From positions 11,232,593 through 11,296,592 of the forward strand of contig CM064690.1 of the NCBI GenBank assembly GCA_032717465.1: DNA of 64,000 nucleotides, given 5' to 3'. Shown here in pieces: positions 46,291 through 57,639 of the stretch. Under the pieces are notes generated by a model that was not told the origin of the DNA, ran no database searches, and saw only the letters and a list, made by a program, of their open reading frames with translations. Positions within the stretch are counted from its first letter, which is position 1, and each line of letters opens with the position of its first letter. The stretch comes from Coenobita brevimanus. Taxonomy: Eukaryota; Arthropoda; Malacostraca; Decapoda; Coenobitidae. Both the position numbers and the translations under genes were made by a program.

Positions 46291-46773
46291 ACACAGGAAC
46301 ATTATCATCCTAACCGTTTTTCTCAGTTATGAAAAGTGGGTTCACACTGAGTCTCACTGTGAATCATAACACTCACACAGGACACCACATTAATACCAGT
46401 AACGTGAGAACACCAACGCTGGAGCATCATATTATAAAATGAATGTGAGAGGAAACCCAGGGACACTACTTAACCCTGTCATAGTCAGGTATTTACTCTG
46501 GTCAACTCCAGATGATCTCAATTACCTGAACATGAGTCTTAGCTGTTTGAAAATGTTAATGCAATCATTATTAACACTCTAATTATCGGCACAATGGGAT
46601 CATTGTGTTTTAAATAACCTCAGGTGGCTTTTTTTTTTCATCTAGAAGTGAGTATAGGAACCAGACAAAGCTAATAGTCACCATTAACATGCTCATAAAT
46701 GGGACAACACGATTATTGGCTTCCATCACGTTTTTCTCGTTTCATCTGAAATTTAGTCATAGGAATGTGAGAC

Positions 46774-47540
46774 TTAACCCGCCCCATCCCGTTGACGTAT
46801 GGGTACGTTGCAACGATTTGCATTTGCCAGTCCCGGCGATGTACCAGTACGTCGTGCAATTGCAAGGTCCCTAATTTGCACAATTTTCAATTTTCGCACG
46901 TGATTTTTCGTATGTATACACGGGACACCTTCCTCTATTCCTCTACAAGATTCCAAGCAGGGACAATGCCTTACACTGCATAACCTCCCCCCTCCCCCCT
47001 CACGCCATTGTCTTGGCAAAGGACCTGTTACCAGTGACCTGGCTAGTAAAGATATTCAGGGCCAGAGTGATTCCCCAATCGATGACAATGTGGAGGACAA
47101 TGTTTACATAGCATTAGAAGAAGAAACAGCCAGAAGTAATGATCAGGTAATGTGGCAAAAAAAAAGGTCAGGTATGGTGATTAGTTAGTGAGTGAAACAA
47201 TGCTTATAATGCCTTTATTACTGCTTGAAAACCAATATACTCTCATACTACATATACATTCGTACCAAGTAAATAAATAAATACCGTTTATGAGTGGAAA
47301 AAATAGTTACCCTCTCATAGAACTCGTTTTCTTTGGTGCCAGCATGTTAGAAAACCCACTCAGGTAAGGAGGAACTCCTACCTGGACTGGGCACTTTAAA
47401 CCTCAGGTGAGCGATTTCTCTATGAATTTTCGATGTTTCTCACCAAAAGCGAAGGTTTTAGCCAAAAATTTTTTTTTCGAAAATACCTCGGGACTGGGGG
47501 ATGTCGGAGGTGTGGAAAACCTCGGGACATGACGGGTTAA
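46774..47540. mobile_element. piggyBac-like non-autonomous element P4
   Basis: TTAA at 46774-46777 and 47537-47540. Inverted ends are TTAACCCGCCCCATCCCG on the left and TTAACCCGTCATGTCCCG (right, reversed), 13 of 18 identical. Size 767 bp. No transposase was seen. Confidence 0.6.
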
Positions 47541-47784
47541 TAATGTTACTACAAATCCCCTCAAGGTCTGGAAAATATTATGTGAGTTTGGAGCAATTAC
47601 AGTTTTTATTATCAGTTCCAGCCTGATTTTTTTTCTGTTTACAATTAAAATTGCAATTTTGATCACCATATTCAATTACATTACAATTGCAGCATGAAAA
47701 GAAAAATGTTCAGTTACACTTCCCATGCAGTTACAACTACTACATGCAAAAGCACCCTTTGAAAAGAAAACCATGATGTTTCCT

Positions 47785-47789
<5 letters not shown>

Positions 47790-47846
<57 letters not shown>
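47790..47846. repeat. (TA)n microsatellite, left of MITE
   Basis: About 28 TA units, directly abutting the MITE at 47847. Confidence 0.97.
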
Positions 47847-47849
<3 letters not shown>

Positions 47850-48027
47850 ATTGGATCCCAGGGGTGCTGGGCGAGGCATGGCACGGAGTGGGTACTAAGC
47901 GTACCGCCCTCCGCCTGTCGGCTCATAGCCACAAAGCTCATAGGTCCCTACCCGGGGGTTCCCTACTTTATAAAGACTTGAAAAATTCCAGTTCTGTCCA
48001 GTATTCCAGACACTGGGCTCCAATGGG
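47847..48027. mobile_element. MITE inserted in a (TA)n array
   Basis: 181 bp with inverted ends CCCATTGGATCCCAG and CCCATTGGAGCCCAG (right end reversed). It is flanked on both sides by TA-rich sequence, consistent with a TA target. It is too short to encode a transposase. The superfamily is not determined. Confidence 0.7.
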
Positions 48028-48031
48028 ATAT

Positions 48032-48036
<5 letters not shown>

Positions 48037-48107
<71 letters not shown>
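48037..48107. repeat. (TA)n microsatellite, right of MITE
   Basis: About 35 TA units with a C interruption. Its right side abuts the 3' end of a family C LINE. Confidence 0.97.
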
Positions 48108-48108
<1 letters not shown>

Positions 48109-49789
48109 GCTAGGAAGAAGGAACCAAAGGCCACGAGCTAGCAATTACTGTTCCTTCCAAGAGAAAAACAAAATACAAGAGAGAGCCAAAATCAACATCC
48201 GATCGTTTTGAGATGCCTGGACACACTCTGTTTGAAAGACTAGAGATCATAGCTAGGAGGAAATATAGACAGAGGGAAACAGTTCCAGAGTTGACCTGTT
48301 GCATAAATGAAGGACTGGGAGTAACGGTTAACTCTTCCATTAGAGAGTTGGACAGAAAAGGGATGAGAGATTGCTGCTAGACGGGTGCTACGTGCCCGTC
48401 ATAGAGGTGGAGGAATGCAAGCAGACAGTTCAGAGGAGCAGTGACCATTGAAGTAGAGATAGAAAAGAGATAAAGATGCAACAGTGCGGTGAAGAGACAG
48501 AGATTGAAGGGAGTCAGTAAGAGGAGGAGAGTTAATGATATGAAAAGCCTTTGACTCCACCCTATTGAGAAGAGCTGTATGTGAGGAGTCTCCCAATACA
48601 TAAGACTTGTACTCCATACAGGGTCAGATAAAACCCGTGCATAGAGTCAACAATTGTGCAGGGTAAAGAAGGAACAGAGTCGGCTTAGCACACCTAATCT
48701 TTTGGAAGCAGATTTTACAAGAGATGTAATATGATCTTTCCAAGATAAGTCCCGAGTGAATGAAACCCCAAGCATGTTCAAGGATGATGCAGGATTAAGC
48801 TGAATATTATTAAACATTAGTGGGTACACCTGTGGAAGATTTTGTCGTGTTGATAGGTGTAAGAACTGAGTCTTTGATGCATTAAAAACAACCATATTAT
48901 TTTTACCCCAGTCAGAGATACGAGCCAAGTCAGACATTAGGTGTGCAATAGCCTCATCCCTTGTTTGTTGAAGTAACTGCTCAGATGGACGTTGTGGGAA
49001 CCGAATGGAAAGGTGAAGGGTGGAGTCATCAGCGTAAGAGTGGATAGGGTTAGATGCACAGTACAGCTTAGAAGGTCATTGATGAATAAAAGGAAGAGAG
49101 TTGGTGATAGGACAGCGCCCTGAGGAACACCACTGTTGATAGATCTAGGAGAAAAACGGTGGCCGTCTACAACAGCGGCTATAGAACGACCAGAAAGGAA
49201 GCCATAGATGAAGGCACATATAGAAGGATAGAAATCGTAAGAGGGCAGTTTGGAAATTAAAGATTTATGTCAGACTCGATCGAAAGCCTTTGAGATGTCA
49301 AGTGCAATGGCAAAGCTTTCGCCAAAGTCCCGAAAGAAGGATGACCAGGAGTCTGAAAGGTAGGTGAGAAGATCGCCAGTGGAGCGTCCCTGACGGAACC
49401 CATACTGACGATCAGAAAGAGGGTTGTGATAGGAAAGATGCTTTATATTCTTTCTATTAAGAATTGACTCGAAAGCTTTTTAGATACAGGATGTTAAAGC
49501 AATTGGACGATAGTTAGAGGGTTGGGAACGGTCACCCTTCTTTGGGACTGGCTGATTGAGAGCAAACTTCCAGAAAGAAAGAAAGGTACAAGTTGACTGA
49601 CAAAGGCGACAGAGTTTACCTAGGCAGAGTGTATGCACAGAAGCACAGTTCTTGAGGACAACAGGAGGGACTCCATCATGCCCATATGCTTTGTTCATAT
49701 TGAGACCTTTGATGGCAAAAAATACATCAGCTGAAGAAATATTAATGTCAGCCATAAGGAAGTCAGAGGGGGGAAGTGATGGAGGAATA

Positions 49790-49793
<4 letters not shown>
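48108..49793 (-). pseudogene. Family C LINE, copy 3, 5'-truncated
   Basis: Minus-strand copy running from the 3' UTR (GAGCCAAAAT-like end near 48110) to the middle of the ORF. It includes SDLARISDWGKNNMVVFN, LGVSFTRDLSWKDHI and, near the 5' break, SDFLMADINISSADVF. A stop lies near 49480. Its 5' side ends exactly at a (TA)n array and its 3' side at another, with no poly(A). Confidence 0.85.

Positions 49794-49865
<72 letters not shown>
49792..49865. repeat. (TA)n microsatellite between LINE and SINE
   Basis: About 36 TA units, bounded by the 5'-truncated family C LINE on the left and the 3' end of a SINE on the right. Confidence 0.97.
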
Positions 49866-49868
<3 letters not shown>

Positions 49869-50170
49869 GTCCGACTCTGGGCATAGGGTTCACAGCCTGC
49901 TCCCAAGGACCAGTAATCCTCTTGCATACCGTTCACCTCCACATGTCATCATTTCAGCGCTATCACACCGTCGAAGTTGAACACATGCTAGGGCTGTCTC
50001 ATACAGGACTGGTGTATTGTTATTAGCGGTGGTGTTTTGACGACATGTCGGCATGTCTTCTGGTAGATCAGCAAAGTCTGATTTTATTAAATTCGTCCTT
50101 AAACTGTTCCCTGCCCCAGCCTGTCCTACAGACCACCTCTCTACAGATTGAGCCACCGCCTCCTCCAAAT
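49866..50170 (-). mobile_element. tRNA-derived SINE, copy 1
   Basis: On the minus strand it starts GGAGGAGGCGGTGGCTCAAT, with a box A (TGGCTCAATCTG), and then jumps to GGGGCAGGGAACAGTTTA, so box B is lost. The body shares CCAGTCCTGTATGAGACAGC and CTATGCCCAGAGTCGGACA with the SINE at 55.5 kb. The 3' end runs into (TA)n instead of poly(A). Confidence 0.8.
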
Positions 50171-50564
50171 GGTATTGATGAATATCTCACTTTGTGTTGG
50201 TTAATAATGTCATTCAACACAATGGCTAATTCAGTTGGCTCCCTAAATTTCTAGCTTGATTTTCAGAAACCTTTAACTACACTGTGTGCTTACAAAGAGA
50301 TACCAATCAACACCTTCAGTTCATACTGAGGAAGTACAGACATGATGTAAATAACCAATAACTTCGAAGTAATGCGGGAAGTAAAGCAAAAATTCCTGAC
50401 TTTCTCCTCTATCAACATTCCTATAAAATTGCAACATCACAAGTGTATCCATGCAGTATCATGACCGTGGTCATGATGGCGGATGATTTCAAAATTTAAT
50501 CCGGGGACTGAATTCACAACTCCAATTAAATTTCAATTGCATGATAGAGAGGTTGTGTAGATCA
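50171..50564. other. Unassigned intron 1 sequence
   Basis: Nothing recognised. Confidence 0.4.
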
Positions 50565-51754
50565 GATATTCATTCTTAGATCTTTAGTGGAAAAGTTTCT
50601 AGAGAAGAGAAAGAAGTTGTATGCGGCTTTCATGGATTTGGAGAAAGCATATGACAGGGTGGATAGACAAGGATTGTGGAAAGTGTTAAGAATATATGGA
50701 GTAGATGGGAAGTTGTTGAATGCTGTGAAGAGTATGTACGATGGTGCGAAGGCTGCAGTGCGTGTGGATGGTGAACTAAGTGAATTTTTCTCTGTGAAAG
50801 TTGGTTTGAAACAGGGATGTGTCATGTCTCCATGGTTGTTCAATCTGTACATGGATGGGGTAATAAAAGAGGTACAAGGTAGGGTAGTGGATGTTGGAGT
50901 GGCCCTGGTGAGAGAGGATAGTGTTTGGAAACTCCCTGTACTGTTGTTTGCAGATGATACTGTGTTGTTGAGTGAAGACGAAGGGGAGCTGCAAGGCTTG
51001 GTGGATGAGTTTGAGAGAGTGTGTAAGAAACGGAACCTAAAGGTGAATGTAGGGAAGAGTAAAGTGATGGTCTTTGAGAGAGGTGAAGTCAGTGAATGTA
51101 CAGCGAGGTTGGATGGTGAGGAATTGGAAAATGTGAGTACGTTTAAGTATTTGGGTAGTGTGATGAGTAAGGATGGAGGTTTGGAGGGTGAAGTGCTTGA
51201 AAGGGTACAGCAGGGAAGAAAGGTTGCTGGTTCCTTAAAAGCAGTGATAAGAAACAGGGAAGTGAGCATGGAAGTAAAAAAGTTACTACATGACAGTATT
51301 GTGATACCAACTCTAACGTACGGAAGTGAAGCTTGGACATTGTTGGAAGGACACAAGTCAAGAGTGAGAGCAGTGGAAATGAGTTATTTAAGAGGAGCCT
51401 GTGGAGTTACGTGGAGAGACAGGCTGACGAATGAGGATATAAAGGAGCGTTGTGGTGTGGATGTGGATGTGATAGGAAGCGTTGTGAGGAACACACTGAG
51501 GTGGTTTGGCCATGTGGAGAGGATGGAGGGTGAAAGATTGACGAAGAGAGTGTATGTGAGTGAGGTGGAGGGTGGAAGAGGGAGGGGGAGACCGAGGATG
51601 AGATGGAGGGATGGGGTGGAGAGGTATATGAGAGAGGGGGGGTGTGAGTTGGGAGCAGGGCAGTGAAATGGCGGGGGACAGGGCGACTTGGAGGCGATTT
51701 GTTTGTGGCCACCCCAAACGGGATTGAGGCGTCTGGCAATAGATAGATAGATGG
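50565..51754 (+). mobile_element. RTE-like LINE, family A, copy 2, 5'-truncated
   Basis: Starts inside the reverse transcriptase and continues to the element's 3' end, with an 80-bp 3' UTR and a short (GATA)n tail (51738-51753). The endonuclease is missing. The whole remaining coding part is open. Confidence 0.88.
50587..51666 (+). CDS. RTE-like reverse transcriptase, C-terminal 359 residues
   Basis: An open frame with the palm A motif FMDLEKAYDRVDRQGLW (residues about 14-30), VGLKQGCVMSPWLFNLYMDG near 72-91, the catalytic LFADDTVLLS near 119-128, and a C-terminal region with YGSEAWTLLEGHKSRVRAVE and NTLRWFGHVERMEGERLTKR. The end is basic (GGRGRGRPRMRWRDGV). This last arrangement is typical of RTE-clade LINEs. 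The fingers and endonuclease are missing, so it cannot act autonomously. The annotated ATG is only the first in the surviving frame, not the native start. Confidence 0.85.
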   Translation: MEKFLEKRKKLYAAFMDLEKAYDRVDRQGLWKVLRIYGVDGKLLNAVKSMYDGAKAAVRVDGELSEFFSVKVGLKQGCVMSPWLFNLYMDGVIKEVQGRVVDVGVALVREDSVWKLPVLLFADDTVLLSEDEGELQGLVDEFERVCKKRNLKVNVGKSKVMVFERGEVSECTARLDGEELENVSTFKYLGSVMSKDGGLEGEVLERVQQGRKVAGSLKAVIRNREVSMEVKKLLHDSIVIPTLTYGSEAWTLLEGHKSRVRAVEMSYLRGACGVTWRDRLTNEDIKERCGVDVDVIGSVVRNTLRWFGHVERMEGERLTKRVYVSEVEGGRGRGRPRMRWRDGVERYMREGGCELGAGQ

Positions 51755-52739
51755 TAGTCATTTTAAACTGAAATTATAATTGTCATAATTTTTTCCATTT
51801 CTAGTTACTTTCACAATGTCTGTATTTTCATACTTAATTACATTTCAACTAAATTATAAATACAGTTTCTTAAACCCTGATAATAAGCTATTACGGCAAA
51901 CTTCATACGATTTTATTCTTTGGACAGTACAGAGAATTCATAAGTGATACGGTAATATCACCAATCTTCTCATCGTTGGAACATCTCTATTGTTTTCCAC
52001 TTAAAGGCAGACGACTCTATTCAATTGTGATTCAGTCATAGGAGCCTAAGAGTGCTAAGTTCTGTATTTCCCTAATAAGTTGGACAATACAATGCCCGCT
52101 TTGTAATTTTCCCTGATCCGGGATATATGATGCCGAAATGTCAAAGGATTGTAGACCTGATCCTTATGAAGTTTTTTTCTTTTTCTTTCTTTTTGATAAT
52201 TGTTCTTGTTACATCTAGACCGTTTTACACTGGGAAAGCTTGTCGTATAGAGAGACTAAGGAAGACTACCTAACTCCAATTAGAAAATTCTTTCCCAGGC
52301 TCAATAAAAATCCCTGAAAGAAACAAGAACAACAAGAAGCATTCAGACTCTTCAACATTCGTACTCTACGATTTGCCTAAAGTCCGAGCAATTATTTATG
52401 CTCTGTGACTTTAATATTTTACCATGTGTTCTCAAAGTCGAATTTCTTAATCCTTGATGTATGTTGAGATTAATATGTGACCTGGACCCTTGGCCCACTT
52501 TTCTCTGTAACAAAAGGCTGAAACATCCACCAGGTTTGGTTTAAATCAAATCAAAACTATGTTGAGACAGACAGACAGACAGACAGATAGGCCCACACAG
52601 AGACACATGTCCCTTGCTACTACGGGCACAGGAGTAATGGAATAAGAAGGGTTAAGCTCATACCTGTGGTGCCCTCTCATCCATTTTATCCGCTTGTAAC
52701 TTTGAATGAGTCACATTGGTTTTTTGTTTCATATCTAAG
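51755..52739. other. Unassigned intron 1 sequence with a repeat end
   Basis: Near 52430-52590 a block (ACAAAAGGCTGAAACATCC..., GGTTTGGTTTAAATC) leads into (CAGA)n at 52568-52588. It is similar in style to the invertebrate repeats that end in CAGACAGACAGA. No gene. Confidence 0.45.
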
Positions 52740-53485
52740 AAATTACACCAACAATCTTGTTGCATTCAGTAAATCAAAAACTCAGTTGCTACATATTATT
52801 TCAAATAGCCAGAATCTTCCGCAGAAACATCTTTAATATTAACAATATACAGCTGAGTCCATCCTCATCTTACAATAAACTTGGGTTCATTCTCTTAGGA
52901 CCTATCATAGAAAGATTATATTAGCCCTCTTGCAGAATCCGCTTGCAAGGGACTGGGTGTGTTAGCTGATTCCTCGCCCTCTTTACCCCCCACACAGCTG
53001 TTGACTGTACCGGGGTTTATTCGCCCTGGTGTGGAGTATAGTATTCATCTGGGGCGAGGGAGAGGGGGAGTCTTCACACAGCTCTTCTACGCAGGGTGGA
53101 GTCAAATATTTTTCGTCTGATTAACTTCCCCCATCCTCTCCTACTGACTTTTTTTAACCTTCTTCTCGCTGCACTTTTTTTGTTTTTTTTCATACTATCA
53201 CCACATCAATGGTCACTGATGTTCTGAAGTGTCTGCTTGCATGCCTCCTTCATTGCAGCCTTCTTGCAGCACCTGCCTACCAGCACACTCTTACTCCTTG
53301 CCTATCCATGTTCGTGATGCAAGAGTTAACCGATACTCTCATTCATGTGTGCAATAGGTCATCTCTGGATCTATTTTCCTAATTCTGTATTTCCCTCTGT
53401 CCATGACATCCAGTTTTTAAACGCGATGGGACTTGACATCTCGAAATGAAAGGATCTTGAATTTAACTGTCTTTTGTAGATTTTT
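52740..53485 (+). pseudogene. Family C LINE, degenerate copy
   Basis: A decayed copy of the last quarter of family C, recognisable by 'AATCTTCCGCAGAAAC', 'GGACTGGGTGTG' and 'GTGGAGTCAAATA', and by the ending 'GGATCTTGAATTTA'. Many indels and expanded T runs. It ends about 240 bp from exon 1 of the methyltransferase, on its donor side. Confidence 0.75.
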
Positions 53486-53721
53486 TAGGAATAAAATTAA
53501 CAGGCTTATAACCATTTTTTGTACTTCTTCTTCTTGTTTGTGTTAAGAATTTTTTTGATATTGTATGTACACTGAAGATACAACTTCATGAAGAGGATCG
53601 ATGTCGGGCGAAACATCTGGATCATAATAAAAAAGAAAAGAAACTTAAATATGTGGGTAAAGTTTCTTCCATTTGAACGGGTTACGGTCCTTTGGAATAA
53701 ATACTCGTTTGCTTGTCTTAC

Positions 53722-53835
53722 CTGCCCCTGCCTGAGGTACTCCACAACAGCCTTGGCAAGATTGACAGGGGGAGAGGGTCGGAATTTGACGTAGTACTTC
53801 ACAATCTCTGGGTTGGCAAACGCTAATTCATTCAT
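53722..53835 (-). CDS. SAM methyltransferase, exon 1 (start codon)
   Basis: 38 codons on the minus strand. It begins MNELAFANPEIVKYYVKFRP and ends VVEYLRQGQ. The N-terminal 'F-x-(D/N)PE-x-x-x-YY-x-x-(F/Y)RP' stretch is typical of this methyltransferase subfamily and precedes motif I. The start ATG at 53833-53835 has A at -3, and an in-frame TGA lies 15 bases upstream, so this is the first possible start of the frame. The donor is GGGCAG|GTAAGA after 53722, phase 0. Together with exons 2-4 it gives 162 contiguous residues. The enzyme transfers a methyl group from SAM; the substrate is not deducible. No signal peptide, so it is probably cytosolic. Confidence 0.9.
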
Positions 53836-54650
53836 TTTCAGTACAATTCAGCTGAAACGGACGGAAAGTAGAAAGCTTTATTTGTTGCCTATAGATGTAC
53901 AGGTGTCATTGAAAGGTGTAAATTTTTGTTAAATACTTTATTCCATGTTCTAGAAGCACACGAGCTATTTCGTTGAGAAAGTATCCAATATATTACTCAA
54001 TCCCGTTAATTACAGTCAGCTAGGATTTAGGGACTTAGTGCTGATGCATTACCCTTCATTATCCTCAAACATTACACAAAACATTATGTAATCCATTTCC
54101 TAGCCTCTCGCAAAATTAATGACGTAAAGCATGTGATATAATAGCAGACTAACAAGTGGAAGAAGTCAGACACTAAAAAGTGAATGAACATACGTGTAAG
54201 AACGGAGTCAGAGCTGGTCCACTGCCGGGAAGCTACTGATGTGCTGCCACACGCACACACGCCCCAACACCGCCTCACAACGTACCCGCCAACCCCGGCC
54301 TCCAAACACTCTGCTGTCTTTGCCCACCAGTTGTACCCAAAAGTAACGCCTCAAAACAAGTAATTAATACTTTCTAGAGTCGTTACATTATATACAATGC
54401 AGAACCATAACGTAATTCACAGTCTTCCTTGGAACACAATCCGCAACTCTCAGTGTTACATTCAGGTCCCAGATTATACTGCTGGATGAACAGGAGTCTG
54501 ACCACCTCGAAAATCGATCTGTGGTTCAGTCACTTGCGAGCTGGATGTGCTAACCCATTCATCATCGGCATCCCAAATGTAGGTACTGTACATCTGGTTG
54601 CAGTTTGGCACCCTAGTAGCGGGAAAAGGGGAAATGTGGCAACACCACGG

Positions 54651-54652
<2 letters not shown>
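53836..54652. other. Upstream region of the methyltransferase
   Basis: Holds the 5' UTR and presumably the promoter on the minus strand. No clear TATA box or CpG island. A TTTCAG near 53850 could be an acceptor of an upstream non-coding exon. The 54220-54310 stretch is relatively C-rich. Confidence 0.35.

Positions 54653-54688
<36 letters not shown>
54653..54688. repeat. (GT)n microsatellite
   Basis: About 18 GT units. Confidence 0.97.
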
Positions 54689-54692
<4 letters not shown>

Positions 54693-54714
54693 TGAGAGAT
54701 AATGGAAAATAAAG

Positions 54715-55115
54715 AACAAATGAAGAAAAGAAGGGAAGAAGGGAGGATATGAAGACAGGAAGGGACCAAAGAGAAGGAGAGGGACAAAAAAATGAAACTA
54801 GGAAGATAAGAAGAGAAAAAGGGATGAGGTAAATAAAAGAAAAGAGGAAAGAGATAACGAGGAAGAAAGAGAGAGGACAAGGAGCAAGCAGAGGTGAGAC
54901 AGGGCGTGGCTAGTCCAAATTGTTTATGGAGAAGTGAGGAGAAAAGACAGACGGTGGACGAGAAGGAGACGAAGAGGATGGAAGATGAAGAGAGACAGAG
55001 GAAGACGAGGATGAAAGACGAAGATAGGATTGATGGTAAAAGAGAGGAAGAAGATGGAAAATGAAGGACATTGTACATAGAGAAGGAGACGACGCAAGGT
55101 GAACGAAGTGCCGAC

Positions 55116-55155
<40 letters not shown>
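54715..55155. repeat. Purine-rich (GGAAGA) low-complexity tract
   Basis: About 440 bases dominated by A and G, ending in (GA)n at 55117-55153. Open frames on the minus strand here (S/L/F-rich) are composition artefacts. Confidence 0.85.
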
Positions 55156-55156
<1 letters not shown>

Positions 55157-55524
55157 GGCGGAGCTTGTGAGAGACGGGAGAATGGTGGGAGCTGGTTTGA
55201 GCAATCATATTGTGGGAAGTGGTAGGGCATGGGCGGCACGTCTCTTTCAATGTTTTAGCTTCTTGTTACCCACAGTTATTTATTATTTTCATTTTATTTC
55301 CTTGTGAAAGCCATTTTTTCTTTGATACTACTTGTATTCACTCTTTAATCTAATTATCTTACATTTACTAATAGTACTTATGGAGAATATTGGTAGGTTG
55401 CAGAGTAATAACATAAATTTCGGTAGAATGTCAGCAGTATCTCACTTAAAAATAATAAATAAACAAATGCTAGAGACATAACTTAGAGAGCATGAGAATA
55501 CATACAATCAAGTAATGACTGCCA

Positions 55525-55928
55525 AGGGGAGGCGGTGGCTCAATCGGTAGAGAGGCGGCCTGCAGTCCTAACGGACCCAGGTTCAAATCCCTGCTGGGGC
55601 AGGCTCAATCGGTAGAGAGGCGGCCTGCAGTCCTAACGGATCCAGGTTCTAATCCCGGCTGGGGCAGGGAACAGTTTAGGGATTTGAATGTCATTAAATC
55701 AGGTTTTACTGATCTACCAGAAGACCCGCCGACATGTCGTAAAAATACCCCCGCTAATACCAATATACCAGTCCTGTATGAGACAGCCCTAGCATGTATT
55801 CAATATGGACGGTGGGTGTTAGCTCCCAAGTGGTGACATGTAGAGGTGTATGGTATGTAGGAGGACTGCTGGGCCTTGATAGCAGGCTGTGAAGCCTATG
55901 CCCAGAGTCGGACAAAAAAAAAAAAAAA
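55525..55928 (+). mobile_element. tRNA-derived SINE, copy 2, with duplicated tRNA-like head
   Basis: The head has a box A (GTGGCTCAATCGGTAGAG) and a box B (GGTTCAAATCC at 55580-55590). About 65 bp containing both boxes is then repeated (55602-55670; second box B GGTTCTAATCC). The body and 3' end (CAGTCCTGTATGAGACAGCC, CTATGCCCAGAGTCGGACA) match copy 1. The tail is A15 at 55914-55928. It would be transcribed by RNA polymerase III and mobilised by a LINE. Confidence 0.85.
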
Positions 55929-56127
55929 CACTCAAAGGAACGTGCAGGATGGTTTCTACACAAAAATCGTACACTGACATAATTCCGTTCAGACTGTTAT
56001 GGTGAGTAATGAGTATGAACCCCTACACAGCTGGAATACACTGACACACGTCTGCGTGAATTGTCATGATGAGTTGTGAACTTTTAAGAACACAGGATCC
56101 ACCAAATACCTCATTAGCTGATATTTC
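55929..56127. other. Unassigned sequence
   Basis: Nothing recognised. Confidence 0.3.
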
Positions 56128-56153
56128 CTCTCTCTCTCTCTCTCTCTGTTTCC

Positions 56154-56222
<69 letters not shown>
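56128..56222. repeat. (TC)n and (CA)n microsatellites
   Basis: TC units at 56128-56147 and about 33 CA units at 56155-56222. Confidence 0.97.
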
Positions 56223-56225
<3 letters not shown>

Positions 56226-56793
56226 TTTTCTGTATGGTTCGACCTTAATAACAGCTTATTATCTTTTTCAGATTTTTTTTCCGAATCTTAACACCACCCA
56301 CCATATTGCGACAGCAGTCCCCCATCATCTTTTGATGTATGTTGTTCAAGATTTGTATTTTTGTTTTCCTGATCTGATTGTGTAAATGCGATTGTCCGCG
56401 TGCATGTCCTACTTTTTTTTTTTTTTTTTAGCCTGACCTAAAATTGTCATCTCTCCATCTACATTACTGAGGTGTGACAACATATTAAAGTTAGATCATA
56501 CCATACATCAAGAAGTTCTATGGAAATGATGTAGGGGCATAATACTGTCATTCTGTCAATAATATTTGGGCCAAGATAAGTGGAAGAGTACGATGTAGTT
56601 GAAACAAAACACGAGAACATATGCCAAAAATATCAGAGACTTTTCCTTTATTTAAACACTAAAATATCACTTTAAAAATAAAAATCGTATTTTAAAAGCA
56701 CATTTTATCAGTATAGGGTATATTTTAGTGTATGTTTTATCAGTAATGTTACTTTTAAAATCCTTTTAGTTTTTTTAGCATTGGAATGTCACA

Positions 56794-56850
<57 letters not shown>

Positions 56851-57639
56851 TAAAGAACTATGGACATCAGTATGCACAAATAGCAATTAATATATCATAA
56901 TTCAGATAAATCTTACAACCACTGCAGCTTTTCGAACTATGTACTGTGTCTGAATAGTTAATATCTGCTTTTCGAATTACTATTCATTTCTCACACTTGT
57001 ATGTGACCCAGCGAACGTCGGTTTACCTTGTAAATCATTCTGTCGCATAGAAAGCTGGCATTCCATAACCTGCCTGCGTCACAACTTTACTCCGCTATTG
57101 CGCCTGAGTCTAACCAACATGACCACATCACAACAGTCCCATCTTAGTCCCTCTCTGATCACAAGAACTGGAATTTATTCACCTTTGCTAGTTTGTATGC
57201 CGAAAACATGTACTACCTCTGCACCATAAACTAATAACATGGTACAGTACTTTTCCTTCATCTTGAACCAAAAAAAAAAAAAAAAGTGAAAAATAATACT
57301 CAGTTACTTGTAAGGCATTTTACCTCAACCCAGTCAGTACACGGGCAATAATACTACTAGCTCTTATAACCACAACGTTCGTTATATAACACTGAGTACT
57401 AGTAACAGCTACCATTAATGAAACATATGAACCGAGTCACATACCTACTTTAACAAAGTCAATGGACATAATCACAAACACTTAATATATGTCCTATTAT
57501 AAAACATACACACAGACTCACTTCTTAGATCACATCATTCCTTATTATGGACACACTTGGAGTCAGACAGAAAGACCCATGTTAACTCTGCATAGCCAGG
57601 CCCAAGTCTTCGGTAAACACCTGGCTAAGTGAGCCACTT
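56223..57639. other. Unassigned flank with a (TA)n array
   Basis: A T19 run near 56411, a T/A-rich stretch near 56640-56780 with repeated ATTTTAAAA-like words, (TA)n at 56801-56846 and an A15 run near 57270. No gene was recognised. Confidence 0.4.

Noticed and set aside
48110..48620. Several overlapping short minus-strand frames as genes
   Set aside because: They are shifted frames of one family C LINE copy.
50562..51356. 264-codon minus-strand frame
   Set aside because: It is antisense to the family A reverse transcriptase, which carries the catalytic motifs on the plus strand.
53573..53640. Solo Penelope terminal repeat near exon 1
   Set aside because: The words CTGAAGATAC and GGCGAAACATC recall such repeats, but the stretch is too short and no partner arm is present.
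54530..55204. 224-codon Ser/Leu-rich protein on the minus strand
   Set aside because: Translation of a purine-rich low-complexity tract and a (GT)n array.
55525..55600. Functional tRNA gene
   Set aside because: Box A and box B are present, but a SINE body and poly(A) tail follow and the head is duplicated, so it is a tRNA-derived SINE.
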